Source: Bemisia tabaci (Eukaryota; Arthropoda; Insecta; Hemiptera; Aleyrodidae). From it: 64,000 nt of DNA. The DNA is taken from NCBI RefSeq assembly GCF_918797505.1, contig NC_092801.1:8866001-8930000 (forward strand), written 5' to 3'. A program made the position numbers and the translations under genes. Under the pieces are notes generated by a model that was not told where the DNA came from, ran no database searches, and was given only the letters and a program-made list of their open reading frames with translations. The stretch's first letter is position 1. Each line of letters opens with the position of its first letter. Shown here piece after piece: positions 21,601 through 32,485 of this stretch.

Positions 21601-21815
21601 TCGGCTAGCGACGTTGTAGACTTCCGGGTAATTTTTTATTTTTTAGATGGTGAACTACTCAACGTCAATTCTTTAAAACTTCCGTGATTTTTCTTCTCTG
21701 TAAAGAAAAATCTGTGAAAACTTCGAGGATTAATACCTATTGATTTATTCTCCTTAGATTTTCAAACACGCGCGAACAAGATACGTGATCCGGTAATTTC
21801 ACCGTCGATAAACAT
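21601..21815. repeat. Family Q element, uninterrupted copy
   Basis: It starts with GCGACGTTGTAGACTTCC and ends with GAACAAGATACGTGATC and TTTCACCGTCGATA. In the middle are CTACTCAACGTCAATTCTTT and a paired CTTCTCTGTAAAGAAAAATC. This shared layout recurs, usually interrupted, at 22160-23550, 35384-35648, 40615-41420, 54811-55068, 56340-57030 and 60728-61985. Confidence 0.7.
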
Positions 21816-22159
21816 TTTCCTCAGAGATTTTTTCCACTATAGATGATCCATTTTTCCTCTCTGTGTGCCGCACTGGTTATTGAAAAAGTCTAGGGGGGTT
21901 TCATTCTTTCCCTCTTTCACTTGAGCATCGAGGAAAACAACGTCACGAAACAATCCGACAAAATTCCAATTTTCTTTTTCCAATTCTTGTGGACCTGCAT
22001 CAAATGAGACACAGGCCCTCGTCCCTAAAATGAATCGCAAGCACTGTCGAAACAAATCAATTTTGAACTCGAATTGATTTCATAGCTACTTTTAACAAGA
22101 TATTAGTTCAATGTTCGGAGTCGGAAACTACCCATCTCCATCTCGGTGTTTCAAAATGT

Positions 22160-23550
22160 CCGCTCTTGTTCCATTCGTATCTCCGTTTGCGACGTTGTAG
22201 ATATCCTTTCATACTTCATTTTTCAAATGGAAAGTTACTCGTCAATTGTTAAAAATTTGCAAGATTTTTCTTCCCCGAGCGAAGAAAAGTCTATGAAAAA
22301 TTCGAGGAATGATGTTGATTCGTTCCCCTTAAAAACAAGTTACATAAGAGCATGGCCGGATTTACCTACTTGCCGTCCATGGGCCGCCTGTATTTTGCCG
22401 CCCCCTTCTCATTCGTTTTGAAACATCAATAAAAACCATCAAGTGAACGTACCGGGGGGAGAAGGGTGCATAAGACGCGTTCACTCGTGTTTGACACATT
22501 TTTTGCGTAAGCCCTGTCAACACTACCAGTAAAAGTTCACGGAACTTCGCGCGAAAGTTCAGTTCCATAAACCTATCTCTGCGGGGACAAGGCCTTTCAT
22601 TTGTAAGAAATGAACTAAAAAATGAAAAAAAAGAAGTGCTGTCAGGGCCGGATTTACCTCCTTGCCGCCCATGAGCCGCTAGTATTTTGCCGCCCCCCTC
22701 TCATTCGTTTTGAAACATCAATGAAAACCATCAAATGAACGTACCATTGGGGGAAGGGTGCATAAGACGCGTTTACCGGTGTTGAACAAATTTTTTGAGA
22801 AAGCCCTGTCAACACTACTAGCAAAAGTTCACGGAACTTCGCGCGAAAGTTCAGTTCCATAAACCTATCTCTGCGGGGACAAGGCCTTTCATTTGTAAGA
22901 AATGAACTAAAAAATTAAGAAAGAACAAACATAAATGTGGTTTAATAATTTTAACTTCCGCCGCCCTGCCGCGCTGACCACACTGTTTGGCGCAATGCGT
23001 GAAGTATTCATGTAGTCTTGTAGGCACTGTGCGTTTGACGCCGCGCCAACCGCTGTTGACCGTATGTACTGTGTTTGACGCAATACGTGAAGTATTCATG
23101 CAGTCTCGTAGGCGCTAATATGTGTTACATGCCGACCGCCGCGTCGAGGGCTTCTCCTTTTCATCTCAAGTCCTCGTCATCATTTCTCTTTGCGCCGCGC
23201 CGCTCCAGGCCAAATTATGTGTTTGGTGTTTCTCTCTTAACTCAACTAATTTAAGGTGCGCAGTCTTTTGTATCACCGAAATACGACAAAATTATTATAA
23301 ATTAATGTACATACTCTCAGGAAATGAGAGATTTTGTCACCTTTTCTTGTTAGTAATTTTTTTCTGAATCCGATTTTTTTGTACCTGCATTTAAAAAAAT
23401 TGCAAAATTTGCCGCCCCCTAATTTTGCCGCCATGGGCCGCGGCCCATGTGGCCACCCCCTTAATCCGGCCCTGCATAAGAGCGAAGATTTTAAAACTTC
23501 GCGAACGAGATACGTGCTGTGGTAGTTACATCTTTCACCGTCGACAGGTA
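22160..23550. repeat. Family Q element split by hAT element R1
   Basis: The left half (CATTCGTATCTCCGTTTGCG to about 22350) and the right half (GCGAACGAGATACGTGCTGT, then CACCGTCGACAG near 23545) make one Q unit when R1 and one copy of its 8-bp duplication are taken out. Related Q sequence continues to about 23720. Confidence 0.7.
22351..23474. mobile_element. hAT-type non-autonomous element R1, with a repeated 5' end
   Basis: The ends are CATGGCCGGATTTACC and AATCCGGCCCTG, with a perfect 8-bp duplication CATAAGAG on each side (22343-22350 and 23475-23482). The left 290 bp is present twice: a second CAGGGCCGGATTTACC begins at 22643. It holds no intact transposase; the two similar minus-strand open frames near 22568-22362 and 22860-22654 are just the duplicated segment. 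The right part contains diverged family C/D-like motifs (GCAATGCGTGAAGTATTC). Confidence 0.92.
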
Positions 23551-24042
23551 GCTTGAACTTTATGCAGGATATTCTGCCATCAAAGAAGGAAAAATTAAGG
23601 TAGTTTTTTAAGAATAAATTACGTTGACAAGTTTTCCAAAGGAAAAATAAAGTATGACAGGAAGTCTGCAACGTCGCAAACGGAGAAGTGTGGTTTCATA
23701 CTCAAGCCGTTGATTTCTGAACCATATTACCTACGTGACAGTCCACGGGAAAAGGACTTTCCTCTGTGGAGAGAAATTTTCTTGAGTTTTCGGGTGGAAT
23801 TCATTTACTGTCATACCAAAGAATACAGGTAATTTGCATAAAATCAAGGATGGAACGCCGCATTTTGCATCTTAAATCGACGATTTTTTGCTCGAAGTCT
23901 CGCCAATGGAATGAATTTTCCACCGCTTCTCGATGAAGTTTCAAAATTACAATCAAGGACCAGCATTTTAGAAGTCAATCAACAAATCGTGTTTTCCTCA
24001 TAGATTTCGGCACTGGTAAGCCGCGTGTTGTCCGCGTTAGAA

Positions 24043-24105
24043 AACGCCTTCAATTATCCCATGTAGGCAATTTCTCCTCCGAAGAGTTAAAATAGTTGTA
24101 TCTCC
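24043..24105. repeat. Family W module, diverged copy
   Basis: GAAAACGCCTTCAATTATCC, then GTAGGCAATTTCTCC and GAGTTAAAATAGTTG. The same succession of motifs is clearer at 29721-29809 and 30240-30328, and related forms occur in the 306-bp tandem array and in family D. Confidence 0.55.
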
Positions 24106-24818
24106 TAAATCGCTATTCTCGGTGCACTTATAGCAATCCGTACCCACTATATCGACGTCCAAAGTGGGAAACCAAGTAACTTAATGCGATGTTCCATAAT
24201 TTCCGTTTCTATTTTCTCTTCTCGAAGAGAAACAAGTTAACTTTATCATCGCTCGTTTATCCTGAATAGTCTGTGAACATGTAGTTGAGACGAAAAATCA
24301 AGGCTGTTTTTGAGAAGTTATAGGTACGTTTACTAGTCTTCCGGATTAAAAAAGAAGTATGACAGGAAGTCTGTACCGTCGCAAACGGAGCTACGCGATT
24401 TGGCACTTTAAACATCGATATGATGGCGTGTCGTTCAAATTACATGTATTTCAGTCGGAAATTTTTGGTGAACGAAAAGCATATTTGAAGTACCTATGTT
24501 CCTTAAGAGATCCCAAAAAGATTCCCGCAGATAAAACTATATATTAAACTTATACCGTCCCTTAATAGGGAAGTAAGACCGTTCTAAACTTGGAGTTTGG
24601 CCTTTTTCGAAACAAACATAGCACTTACTTACGCGCATGTTTTTTAATGGAAAAAAATGAAAAAAAATTAAAAAAAAAAAAAATTAATTTTAAAATTAAG
24701 GATGGGTGGCTTCACGATACCTTGAATAGTTTTGTCGCCATAACAGACAACACATTTTTCGATCATATTTTTAGTAGTAATGATAATCACTCGAATTTTT
24801 TTGCATTAACACACACAG

Positions 24819-25009
24819 GGTTACGTGTTATAACCTTTTCCAAAGATTTATCGCTCTACTTTTCAGTTTTAATGTATAAATGACCGAAAATGTGCTGTCT
24901 GTTACGCTGACTTTTTACCGCGTAACAGACAGCACATTTTCGGTATTCACATAATATTAATTGAGAAGTAGAGCAATCAATCATTAGAAAGCGTTATAAC
25001 ACGTAACCC
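24819..25009. repeat. Inverted repeat with GGGTTACGTGTTATAAC ends
   Basis: GGGTTACGTGTTATAAC at the left is mirrored as GTTATAACACGTAACCC at the right. Inside, ACCGAAAATGTGCTGTCTGT pairs with ACAGACAGCACATTTTCGGT around a short loop (24882-24945). Confidence 0.88.
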
Positions 25010-25015
25010 TTCCCT

Positions 25016-25640
25016 GGTAAAAATTGGCGATAGGAGCTGCGTTTCAAAATACCATTGGAGTTCTTATAGCTGAATGAAGAAGGCGATAGAAAATCATACA
25101 GTTGGCTGTAGAAAGTGGAAAAAATCATACGGCCGGGCTACACGAAGTGATAAAAAATTATACAGCCGGGCCATAGTTCCTATCGCCGGGCTTTACACTT
25201 TATTGCCTGGCTGTTGCTTTTTCGCCATCGGCTATAAAAGACTATAAGAAATTGTGCAGAAATTCGTGTGCTTTGTAAATCCTTAAGTTTGTACGGAATC
25301 ACCTTAATATTTACAAAACGCACATTATTTTGTTTCATCAATTAAAATGAGAATAATCCATACAGAGTGTGCAAACATTTCAAAGTCATGAGTTGAAACA
25401 CGCTGAGTCCACGAGTTAAAATATTAGATCCCAACACAAAGCGGAGCGGCGGCTTACTGGCGCCTACAAACCCAACAGGGATACTTCACGCATTGCGCAA
25501 TGCGTGAAGTATCCCTGTTAGGTTTGTAGGCGCCAATGCGCGTTTCTCGCTGGCTGCCCGCCCATCGCGCCGCGCCGCAGCGTATCACGGCGCTCTATGG
25601 TATTTTGGAACACAGATTCTACTGTCAATTTTTACCAAGG
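25016..25640. mobile_element. Family E element containing a family D fragment
   Basis: GGTAAAAATTGGCGATAGG at 25016 is mirrored by TCAATTTTTACC at about 25628-25639. Inside are GCCGGGC and TAGCCGATGGCGA-type motifs and the end GGAATCACCTTAA at about 25299-25312, then a D fragment with hairpin C2. The E sequence recurs at 55560-55705 and 56213-56330. Confidence 0.75.
25459..25534. repeat. 76-bp hairpin, family C copy 2
   Basis: GGCGCCTACAAACCCAACAG to a GCATTGCGCAATGC centre and back to GTAGGCGCC, with a single visible mismatch (CCCAACAG against CTGTTAGG). It is surrounded by family D flanks (about 25312-25590). Confidence 0.93.
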
Positions 25641-26342
25641 TTGGAAGATTAATGCAAAAAATCCGAGTGATTATTATCATTAATACTAAAAATATGACCG
25701 AAAAATGTATTGTCTGTTACGGCGACAAAACTATTCCAGTTATCATGAAACCACCGGCCCAGATACGTTTGACCTTGACTAACACCATTTCTCCGTGAAG
25801 AAGGAGATTTCATTGTTTCAAAGTTAAGTAACTTTCGAAGCAATTGAAACATTAAATCGTGTCGGACCTTGAAAATTCAAGGTGTCAAAAATTCTAGTAA
25901 CAGTGGCTGCATGCAAAAATGATGATGTGCCCGATTTTATTTTGTGACCAAATATAAAAGGAGCGTCCGCCTTGATTTGTTCATTTTTGCACTAATAAAG
26001 AAGCAGTCAGAAATATGTTTTTTTCTGATCCAACAGTGAGTATAAATCAACACTGCATGTTGACGGTATGCTGTTATTAGGCTTTTATTTTAAAGTCACC
26101 GAATGAAAATTTAAATAGGATGAAAATGGTAAGTTTCGCAACGGATAAGGATGACGAATCTTTTAAAAATAACACCAGCAGGTACGCACCAACCGGCTGC
26201 ATAATTGGAGCAGTGGGTCATGTCCGATCATCAGCGATAGACCTTGATCGATAAATTGCATTGTTAAGATAGGAACATATCGATATAGCACATCGACAAT
26301 CGAAACGCTGACCTTTTGGATAAGTTTGTGTGTGCCGTAGTT

Positions 26343-26366
26343 GACCCCCCCCCCCCCCCCCCCCCG
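26343..26366. repeat. Poly-C tract
   Basis: An uninterrupted run of about 22 C. Homopolymer length in an assembly is unreliable. Confidence 0.85.
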
Positions 26367-26502
26367 TAACACCCACGACTGGGTTATTTCTTCCAACTCG
26401 CTGTCAATCAGTCTCGTTCCTCAGCAATTGTGAATTTTTATTTTCTTCCAAGAGAAGTGCGAGAAAAGTAATTTTAGCGCAGTGAGCGTATGATATTCCT
26501 CA

Positions 26503-26918
26503 CACTGAAAAAAAAATCTCGGTGTATTTACTAATTAAAGGGTAAAATTACCAAGAATTCAGGGTTCTATTTGATCCCAGTTTTTTCTTGGTAAAATTAC
26601 CATTTATATGGAATTGGTAACTTTACCGAGAAATCTCAGTAAAATTATTGAACTTTCTCGGTAATTTTACTGGACTTTGGTTAAAACGCCAATATTTTTT
26701 ATCGACCGTGGCAGAATTACCGAGATATAATGGCAAAGTTACCGGGAATCGATTACCAGTAAAAGTGGTATTCTTACCTGAAAAAAAACAGTAAAAATAC
26801 CGGTTTTTAGGTAAGCTTACCAGTCTGTCTTGGTAAAATTAGCAATAATTGGTAAAAAAGTGAGATGGTAAAGGTACCAACGGACCTTGGTAAAAACGCC
26901 GAGAATTCTTTTTCAGTG
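26503..26918. mobile_element. Foldback element, family L copy 1 (GGTAAAATTACC word type)
   Basis: The ends are CACTGAAAAAAAAATCTCGG and ATTCTTTTTCAGTG. The whole interior is degenerate repetition of GGTAAAATTACC and its variants on both strands (GGTAATTTTACC, GGTAACTTTACC, GGTAAAGGTACC). The 415-bp copy at 28713-29127 is closely similar over its whole length. Confidence 0.9.
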
Positions 26919-26994
26919 CACCTTAGCGAAGATCTCTAATGTAACGTCCTGTCTACTTTTCAAAGATTCTGAAGAAAATGATCGTGAAATCGTC

Positions 26995-27227
26995 ACCTTC
27001 CGGCCAAAATATCACAAGCCATGCGACGTTCAAAAATTTCACCATTTCATTTTTTTACGGAGAAATTGTTGGTTGAATCTGTTGGAAAATTTCACTGAAT
27101 TGCAGCACAAGGAAAATTCAGTGAAATTTTCGGACAGCTTCTTTGTACACTTCGTCTGTGAAAACATAAATTGACGGCGGAAATTTTTAAACGTCCTATG
27201 GCACTTGTGATACTTTGGCCAGAAGGT
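26995..27227. mobile_element. MITE with CCTTCCGGCCAAAATATCAC inverted ends
   Basis: The left end CCTTCCGGCCAAAATATCAC and the right end GTGATACTTTGGCCAGAAGG are inverted copies, continuing into GCGACGTTC and GACGTTTAAAAATTT-type pairing. A second inner inverted pair AAATTTCACTGAATT and AATTCAGTGAAATTT lies at the centre. Confidence 0.8.
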
Positions 27228-27459
27228 GGCGACATGAGGGGCGTGTAGGACAAGCCGCATAAGTGTAGTTTTTGAAAAATTGAGATTTTAATGATTTCAA
27301 GTGAAAGTATTCTTAATGCATATTCTGTGAAAAATTCGCTCCCGAATTTCAATTTTCAAGCATCAAAAAGTCAGTTCATATAACAAGGATCCATGTAATT
27401 CCGAAACTTCAAACACGTATTTCTCGAGATATCAAGAACTGCAACTATTGCGCCTTGTC

Positions 27460-28440
27460 CAGTGGCGTGGCGTGCTTTGCGATGTATAGATTACTAGCCC
27501 TGACCGCTACGCGGCCCAACCCCCAGGGCGCCGCGCCCTCAGGCTCGCTTCGCGGGCCCTATACGCATATATATAGGCAAAAATGTTCTTCCATTTTAAT
27601 ATACACCATTTTGTGTTCGAGCTGCATCGATTTCAAAATTTTTGACGTAACACTCAGATTTGTAAATGATGGAAAATAGCTGGATTTACATAATTTCACA
27701 TTCCACTTACTGGAGAAATTTCCATTTATTATGTTATTTTTAAATACTTGATTTAAAAAAAAAAAAAAAAAAAAAATTGGATTTCGACCGTTAAGAGTTA
27801 ATAAAATTTGGTCCGTCCCGACGCGACGCAGCGCCTGCCTTCTCACTTTGTACCTGCTGTTTATCTGCTGTAAATATTAAAAGAAATTCAGCAATCAAGT
27901 AAACTGACCAATGCCACAAATCGAAGCCGAACGAATACAGGAAAAATTGAGTTACACCTTATACCTTGGACCTTGAACCTTGAACCTGAGCGATGCACCG
28001 TTCCTCAACTCTTCGAATGAGGAGCCCTTCACGAGCTTTTCCATTGTTTTATTGTTTATTCCAGTCATTCAGGTAGAATCCCACACCTTGACGTTTCTAG
28101 CGGAAACGACATATCTCTCACGCCATTAACATTGGACTTAAGTGACATGAGCTTTAAAAGCTCTACAACATTAAAAGTTCGGGGTTTCATAATTTTTTGC
28201 ACATCTACATCTACTATAGATGACATACATGTAAAGATCATCCTTATCGGTCCGGCTGTTCGTCAGAAATAGTGCTTCCAAGATTTTGCTTGTAGCTGTA
28301 TAATAAAGATTATGCCATTTAAACCTATGGAAAAGGATCGATGAACAGGGTGTTCGCAGCAAACACCTTAATCATCGATTCTTTACCATAGGTTTACATG
28401 GCATAACAATCGATAAATTTCAATTCACTCCACGCCACTG
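27460..28440. mobile_element. Family H hAT MITE, apparently split copy
   Basis: CAGTGGCGTGGCGTGCTTTG at 27460 is a normal H left end. The rest of H (from TTATGCCATTTAAACC at about 28310 to CACGCCACTG at 28440) resumes after about 815 bp of unrelated sequence, including a GC-rich piece and an A22 run. No 8-bp duplication is seen outside, so either later rearrangement or two separate fragments are possible. Confidence 0.6.
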
Positions 28441-28712
28441 AAACTTTTCTTACACAAATTGGATTGCATTTCGAAGGTGAAAATGCAGAAGTGCGTAGGT
28501 ATCTAAGTTTGCGGCGTTGAAGACTTCCTTTCATGGTGCTTTATTTTCTATACGGAAAACTACCGAACGCCCATTGTTTGAAAATTTCAACGATTTCTTT
28601 TCTCTTTATGAAGAATATCCTGTGAAACTTTCAAGTCATCATGTTGGTTTGGTCTCTTTCTAGAAAGTAAAACAGTAGCGGAGATGTCGAAGCCGCAACG
28701 GAGGTATGCATG

Positions 28713-29127
28713 CACTGAAAAAAAAATCTCGGTGTATTTACTAAGAAAAGGGTAAAATTACCAAGAATTCAGGGTTCTATTTAATCCCAGCTTTTTCTTG
28801 GTAAAATTACCATTTATGGAATTGGGAATTTTACCGAGAAATCTCGGTAAAATTATTGAACTCTCTCGGTAATTTTACTGGACCTTGGTAAAAACTCCAA
28901 TATTTTTTATCGACTGTGGTAGAATTATCGAGATTAAATGGCAGAGTTACCGGGAATTGATTACCAATAAAAGTGGTACTCTCACCTGAAAAAAACAGCT
29001 AAAATACCGGTTTTTAGGTAAGCTTACCAGTCTGTCTTGGTAAAATTATCGATAATTGGTAAAAATAAATGAGATGGTAAAGGTACTAACAGACCGTGGT
29101 AAAAACGCCGATAATTTTTTTTCAGTA
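28713..29127. mobile_element. Foldback element, family L copy 2
   Basis: CACTGAAAAAAAAATCTCGG at the left and TTTTTTTTCAGTA at the right. It is nearly collinear with 26503-26918 and uses the same GGTAAAATTACC word. Confidence 0.9.
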
Positions 29128-29452
29128 CACACCACCCTCCTTAATCTTCGGCGAAGATAGCGCGAGGTGGGACTTCTGAAATTAGATCAAGCGTTTCAGT
29201 CAGATCAAAACAATTTGTTTCCAGTTGTGAGCAGTGTTTTTGTCTCGCTATATTTGGTCGGTTTATAATTTTACGTTTCTTTTGCTTTTTCAGATGATTC
29301 TCTCTCATTTGTTCCCGCAAACTCATAGTATCAAATCGAAATCTATAAATCTGTCCCCTGGCTGAAACACATTGCCCACATTATTCTCACTTTTCATGCA
29401 TCCCAGTCGCGTGTCTCTACGTGATAAGGTTATCAGATGTATTAAATATTAA

Positions 29453-29714
29453 ATGGATTGCATTTTGCAAAAAGGAACCAAGAGCATTCCAGTGTCGCTA
29501 AGATTGTGCAACTTTTCTTACCTTGCAAATATTAACTGATCGTCTGAACAAGTCTTATCATTACTCCCAATAAATTGTGAATTCAAGACGAACATTGCCT
29601 TTGTAAATTTAATATTTTGCATGATTTCAGTAATTTTATCGCGAAGAATGTAAGTTGCACAATCCTAGCAACATTGGCATGTTCTTGGTTCCTTTTTGCA
29701 ACATGCAATCCAAA
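29453..29714. mobile_element. Foldback MITE, family J copy 1
   Basis: The arms are ATGGATTGCATTTTGCAAAA followed by GGAACCAAGAGCAT, mirrored as ATGTTCTTGGTTCCTTTTTG and CAACATGCAATCCA; the inner GTGTCGCTAAGATTGTGCAAC also pairs. Relatives are at 47184-47496 and 51158-51403. Confidence 0.85.
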
Positions 29715-29720
29715 TCACCT

Positions 29721-29809
29721 GTTGTAGTCTCAGCCATGAGCATTTCAAAGCGCCTTCAAATGCGCCGGGTAGGCAATTTGCACCCCGGAGAGTTAAAATA
29801 GTTGCCGCC
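29721..29809. repeat. Family W module copy
   Basis: It reads GTAGTCTCAGCCATGAGCA, GCGCCTTCAAATGCGCCGG, GGCAATTTGCACCCCGGAGA and GTTAAAATAGTTGC in succession. It is nearly the same as 30240-30328, about 520 bp away in the same orientation. Confidence 0.8.
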
Positions 29810-30239
29810 GGCGCCGGATGAAGTTAAATGTGCGATCAGTCATTTTTACTTTCATGCTGATGGTCCCCGCTCCTGATTTGACTGTTTGCCTCTTCTTTTC
29901 CATTCAAATGCATTAGAAACAGTGAGCAGTCAATCATAGTCAGGGCAGACTGCTGCAAAAATATCGATTGCTTTAACATACTTTCAAGAGGACGAAATCT
30001 GGTGTTGCCAACCTTTCAAGAATCGCCACCGGTGAATAGCGATCACCAAAGCACGAGGGCTCGGGAAAAGAGGCTACCTGTTAACCTGTTGTCGTCATCT
30101 CGATAAGTTACTCAGATTTTAATAATATTTTTCAAATGTGACATCGTCCGCTACCCGATGGCATGACAGAATTTTTCATTCAAATAACAGAAATTAAAAA
30201 AAAATCCTCTTTGTTTTACATTCAAATACTAAATCAGTC

Positions 30240-30328
30240 GTTGCAGTCCTAGCCATGAGCAATTGAATGCGCCTTCAAATTTGCCGGATAAGCAATTTGC
30301 ACCCCGGAGAGTTAAAATAGTTGCTGCC
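30240..30328. repeat. Family W module copy
   Basis: It is a second clear W copy, with GCAGTCCTAGCCATGAGCA, GCGCCTTCAAATTTGCCGG and CACCCCGGAGAGTTAAAATA. The open frame that runs through it to about 30490 is not bounded by splice sites and I do not treat it as a gene. Confidence 0.8.
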
Positions 30329-30329
30329 T

Positions 30330-30890
30330 TATGGAATGACGGAGCTCAGACCATTTCAGCGGATGGATTTGCAATGAAGACAATGAGTACAATAAACGTG
30401 TTCTTCTCTAAAGCTCCCGTAGGTCTAAGCCTTGTCAACGCTGGTTCGAATCGTATAACTCGAATAACGCTGTCACAAATCGGAGATTAAAGGACTAAAA
30501 TAGTCGTCTAATCAAACTCGGATTGTTGTTTTATCATCAAAAACCAGACGTCAATTATTTGTGTTCAACGGGCAACCCAAAGTGAATTTTTGTAAATGTC
30601 TTTTATTTTTATATTTTCCTGATCATATTATAATCTAGTCAATTCTGCCTTCAATTGTGACCACGAGTAAGAAATACTCAAATATATCCTTTTAATGCTT
30701 ACATGAGCGTAAGTAGATGTATCTAAAATTTTAATCGTTTCATATTTCGTTTTATCACGGTTTATATGTTTGTAAATATTTTTCTTCCCTCCTGATTTTT
30801 GTTCTAAATAAAATAAGTCTTAAATGTGTCGATTTTAGTTTTCTTTCTTTCTTTATTTCAATATTGCGGAGAATCCCTGCTAAAAATGGT
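30330..30890. other. Stretch without recognised features
   Basis: AT-rich sequence after the W module. TTTCGTTTTATCACGG-type segments and an AATAAAATAAG near 30807 are present, but I saw no exon and no repeat shared with the rest of the window. Confidence 0.35.
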
Positions 30891-30894
30891 GAGT

Positions 30895-31290
30895 ACAAAT
30901 GAGTAGAAAATCAAAGTCATATGAATAGAATTTCAATTCATATGAATAGAATTTCAACTCATATGAATAGAATTTCAACTTATATTAATAGAATTTAACT
31001 CATATGAGCAGAATATTCTCTATTCGCTTTTCGCCAACTCATATGACTAGAGATTCCAACTCATATGACTAGAGATTTCAACTCACACCAGTTCAGCGTT
31101 GAATCTACCGTGTCCGATATCTCAGGAACTAGTCACCGCATCAAAAAAATTTTAAGAACAAAATGTTCTTATTTTTCAAATTTACATAGTATGTCGGTGT
31201 CTCCTGGTCAAAAACACCACTTCTGAAAAATGAAAACAATTGAATTCATATGAGTTGAACTTTTCTACTCTTATTCACCTTATTCACCTC
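30895..31290. repeat. Short-word repeat element built on CATATGA
   Basis: AACTCATATGAATAGAATTT recurs about every 21 bp from 30923 to about 31010, then variants with CATATGACTAGAGATT follow. The flanks TGAGTAGAAAA (about 30900) and TTTTCTACTC (about 31262) are inverted, so the whole looks like another foldback filled with a single reiterated word. Confidence 0.65.
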
Positions 31291-31448
31291 GAATTCACCT
31301 TGGCAATTGTCTTATCTCTTCGAATCTTGCTTGACGTACAAAACACCAGAGGAAAAGAAATTTGGCAATGTCGAGTGATGGATGGTTCCTTTTTACTGAA
31401 TTCGATCCTCTTGCGTCCGAAGACGTAATAACACGAGAAGAGGACCTT

Positions 31449-31546
31449 TGAAAGGTCAAGTGGACGCCCCTCTGCCGAAAGGAACTATGTGCAAAGGGTT
31501 CACGCGCGACATAGCTCCTTTTAGCATAAATACGGTTAAGTGTGGT
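31449..31546. repeat. Family N foldback, short copy
   Basis: It contains CTGCCGAAAGGAACTATGTG on one side and CATAGCTCCTTTTAGCATAA on the other, matching the arms at 52648-52987 and 62847-62976. Confidence 0.6.
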
Positions 31547-31932
31547 AACGATCTAAGTTACGGATGCTTGCGTATTCTAACTTTCATGCGTAGGCAATAT
31601 CTAAAGTCCCGTAACGCAATAATAAGTCGGAGGGGCACTTTACGTATCAAATGCTGTCCGAGGAAACTTGAAAGAATTGTATCGATCGACGAGGGAAATG
31701 AGTGAGTTTGAAAATTCCAAGTGCGCAATCTTTTAGATTGGTTAGCAGAGCGGCGCGTCTAGGTATGTTAAATTAAAAATGAGGTTGGATTAATTGATGA
31801 GATGGTCACCAGGGTTTAGATCTCCACCCGCAAAACTAAAAAAACTGTTCCGGGCCTCTTAAAATTGAAGTTAACACGTGTCGCACGCATCCCAAGTAGC
31901 ATTTCTTTTTTGGAAAAGACGCGATTTATTGC

Positions 31933-32485
31933 AATGGACCACCAGACAAGGTTCGAATTTAAGCCTTCTGATACATGTTTCTTTACCAAAATTTCACGTG
32001 AAACACGATGCGCACAACGAAAATTACCGAGATCAACTCCTTACGAAGATATTTAATGATTCTTGATGCGTGAATGCAAACCATCCACCATGAAAACTCA
32101 ATGCTCCACCTGATTCACATCGAGCGCTAAACGTTATCATGACAGTCTTTGCGATATAAAAATCTGGCAACCTCAATCTTGACGCTTTGGCTCAGCTGTA
32201 GCAAATTGCTTATAGTTTGAACAACTCATGGTGGAAAATGAACATTGCTCGATTGAGAAGCTTGCTGAAACCGTTGCAGTGCACGATTTGACTCACGTAG
32301 AGCTTTGAGTTTCTTGTGAGCGGGCAGTTCAAATTCCTCGTAGCCTTTGTGAAATAAAAATGTTAATATCTCCGTTACGAGTTGGTTTCAGTAATTTTCG
32401 TTGTGCGCGTCGTGCTTTACGTGAAATTTTGGTGAAGAAACATGAATAAGAATGCTGAAATTCGTACCTTGTCTAGTGGTCCATT
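31933..32485. mobile_element. Foldback MITE, family G copy 2, with 5-bp duplication
   Basis: AATGGACCACCAGACAAGG at the left and CCTTGTCTAGTGGTCCATT at the right. ATTGC directly flanks both sides (31928-31932 and 32486-32490). It is in inverted order to copy 1 in parts of its centre. Confidence 0.9.

Larger units (their letters stand above)
24690..25775. mobile_element. Nested foldback cluster; outer element F
   Basis: The outer arms pair between 24697-24818 (AATAGTTTTGTCGCCATAAC, then the TTTTTAGTAGTAATGATAAT segment) and 25645-25775 (ATTATTATCATTAATACTAA, then GTTACGGCGACAAAACTATT). Between them sit an independent inverted repeat at 24819-25009 and an E element at 25016-25640 that itself contains D and C sequence. 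At least three levels of insertion are visible. Confidence 0.8.

Noticed and set aside
22362..22860. Two similar minus-strand open frames as paralogous genes
   Set aside because: They are the two copies of the duplicated left end of hAT element R1.
31720..31850. tRNA-like sequence (TTGGTTAGCAGAGCGG ... GGGTTTAGATCTCC)
   Set aside because: The B-box match is poor (no GTTCGA) and no cloverleaf closes.
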